Part shown: positions 63,759 to 64,000 of the stretch, piece by piece
Position numbering within the stretch: the stretch's first letter is position 1
Layout of the letters: each line of letters opens with the position of its first letter
Source: Basidiobolus meristosporus CBS 931.73
Taxonomy: Eukaryota > Basidiobolomycota > Basidiobolomycetes > Basidiobolales > Basidiobolaceae
Direction of reading: 5' to 3'
Assembly (NCBI GenBank): GCA_002104905.1
Contig: MCFE01000098.1
Span: 108,587-172,586 of the forward strand
DNA length: 64,000 nt
Translations under genes and position numbers: made by a program
Notes under the pieces: model-generated
What the model saw: the letters and a program-made list of their open reading frames with translations, nothing else
The model's database searches: none
What the model was told of the DNA's origin: nothing

Positions 63759-64000
63759 TTAGGGTTAGGGTTAGGGTTAGGGTTAGGGTTAGGGTTAGGG
63801 TTAGGGTTAGGGTTAGGGTTAGGGTTAGGGTTAGGGTTAGGGTTAGGGTTAGGGTTAGGGTTAGGGTTAGGGTTAGGGTTAGGGTTAGGGTTAGGGTTAG
63901 GGTTAGGGTTAGGGTTAGGGTTAGGGTTAGGGTTAGGGTTAGGGTTAGGGTTAGGGTTAGGGTTAGGGTTAGGGTTAGGGTTAGGGTTAGGGTTAGGGTT
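63759..64000 (+). repeat. Telomere, (TTAGGG)n
   Basis: About 40 uninterrupted TTAGGG units running to the end of the window, G-rich strand 5' to 3' toward the end. This marks the right chromosome terminus and a vertebrate-type telomerase template, common in filamentous fungi. Confidence 0.98.

Noticed and set aside
1-64000. tRNA, rRNA or CRISPR arrays
   Set aside because: No cloverleaf boxes, rRNA-like sequence or spaced repeats of that type were seen by eye; CRISPR is not expected in a fungal chromosome. A tRNAscan run would be decisive.

Overview
The window is the right end of a chromosome from a filamentous fungus, probably an early-diverging (non-Dikarya) lineage. It ends in about 40 perfect TTAGGG repeats (63759-64000). 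Genes are dense and mostly carry many short spliceosomal introns, usually 55-65 nt, with GT..AG ends and CTAAC-like branch points. The content is fungal: a HAM1-like/DUF4449 pair, Dbf4, a Sec7-PH ARF exchange factor, a BEACH protein, a multicopper oxidase, a CFEM-like GPI protein and a bicupin. An Integrator subunit 3 homologue and an RlmN-type radical-SAM enzyme are both unusual for Dikarya, so a zygomycete-grade fungus is the best guess. No species can be named from this window.

Layout. 1-10 kb: a MADS-box factor, a seven-helix receptor, a SMUBP-2/Hcs1-type helicase and an INTS3 homologue. 10-25 kb: a second seven-helix protein, an RlmN-like enzyme, a tandem pair of HAM1-like genes made by a ~2.8 kb duplication, the Sec7-PH gene and the Cdc7-kinase activator Dbf4. 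25-45 kb: a secreted multicopper oxidase, a 3034-aa BEACH/WD40 protein, an orphan three-repeat protein, a third seven-helix protein, a mitochondrial carrier and a lipase-like hydrolase. 45-56 kb is sparser and richer in secreted products: a CFEM-like protein, a homeobox factor, a near-identical pair of secreted proteins, an orphan, a methyltransferase and an oxalate-decarboxylase-like bicupin. From 56.3 kb the ordinary chromosome ends inside a truncated hydrolase gene, followed by 7 kb of subtelomeric retroelement sequence and the telomere.

Two things stand out. First, the helicase gene can only be read in frame through its P-loop and its DEAD-like motif II if two 2-nt microexons are spliced in. 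Each lies between two canonical introns of typical size. All 20 other junctions worked out in the neighbouring INTS3 gene are ordinary. Second, the subtelomere holds three copies of a short element with a single gag-like reading frame. All point the same way, with the transcript 3' end toward the centromere. The most distal copy is joined directly to TTAGGG repeats, and the proximal copy is joined to a broken gene. This is the geometry expected of an element added to chromosome ends by target-primed reverse transcription, as for Drosophila HeT-A, here in a chromosome that also uses telomerase-type repeats.
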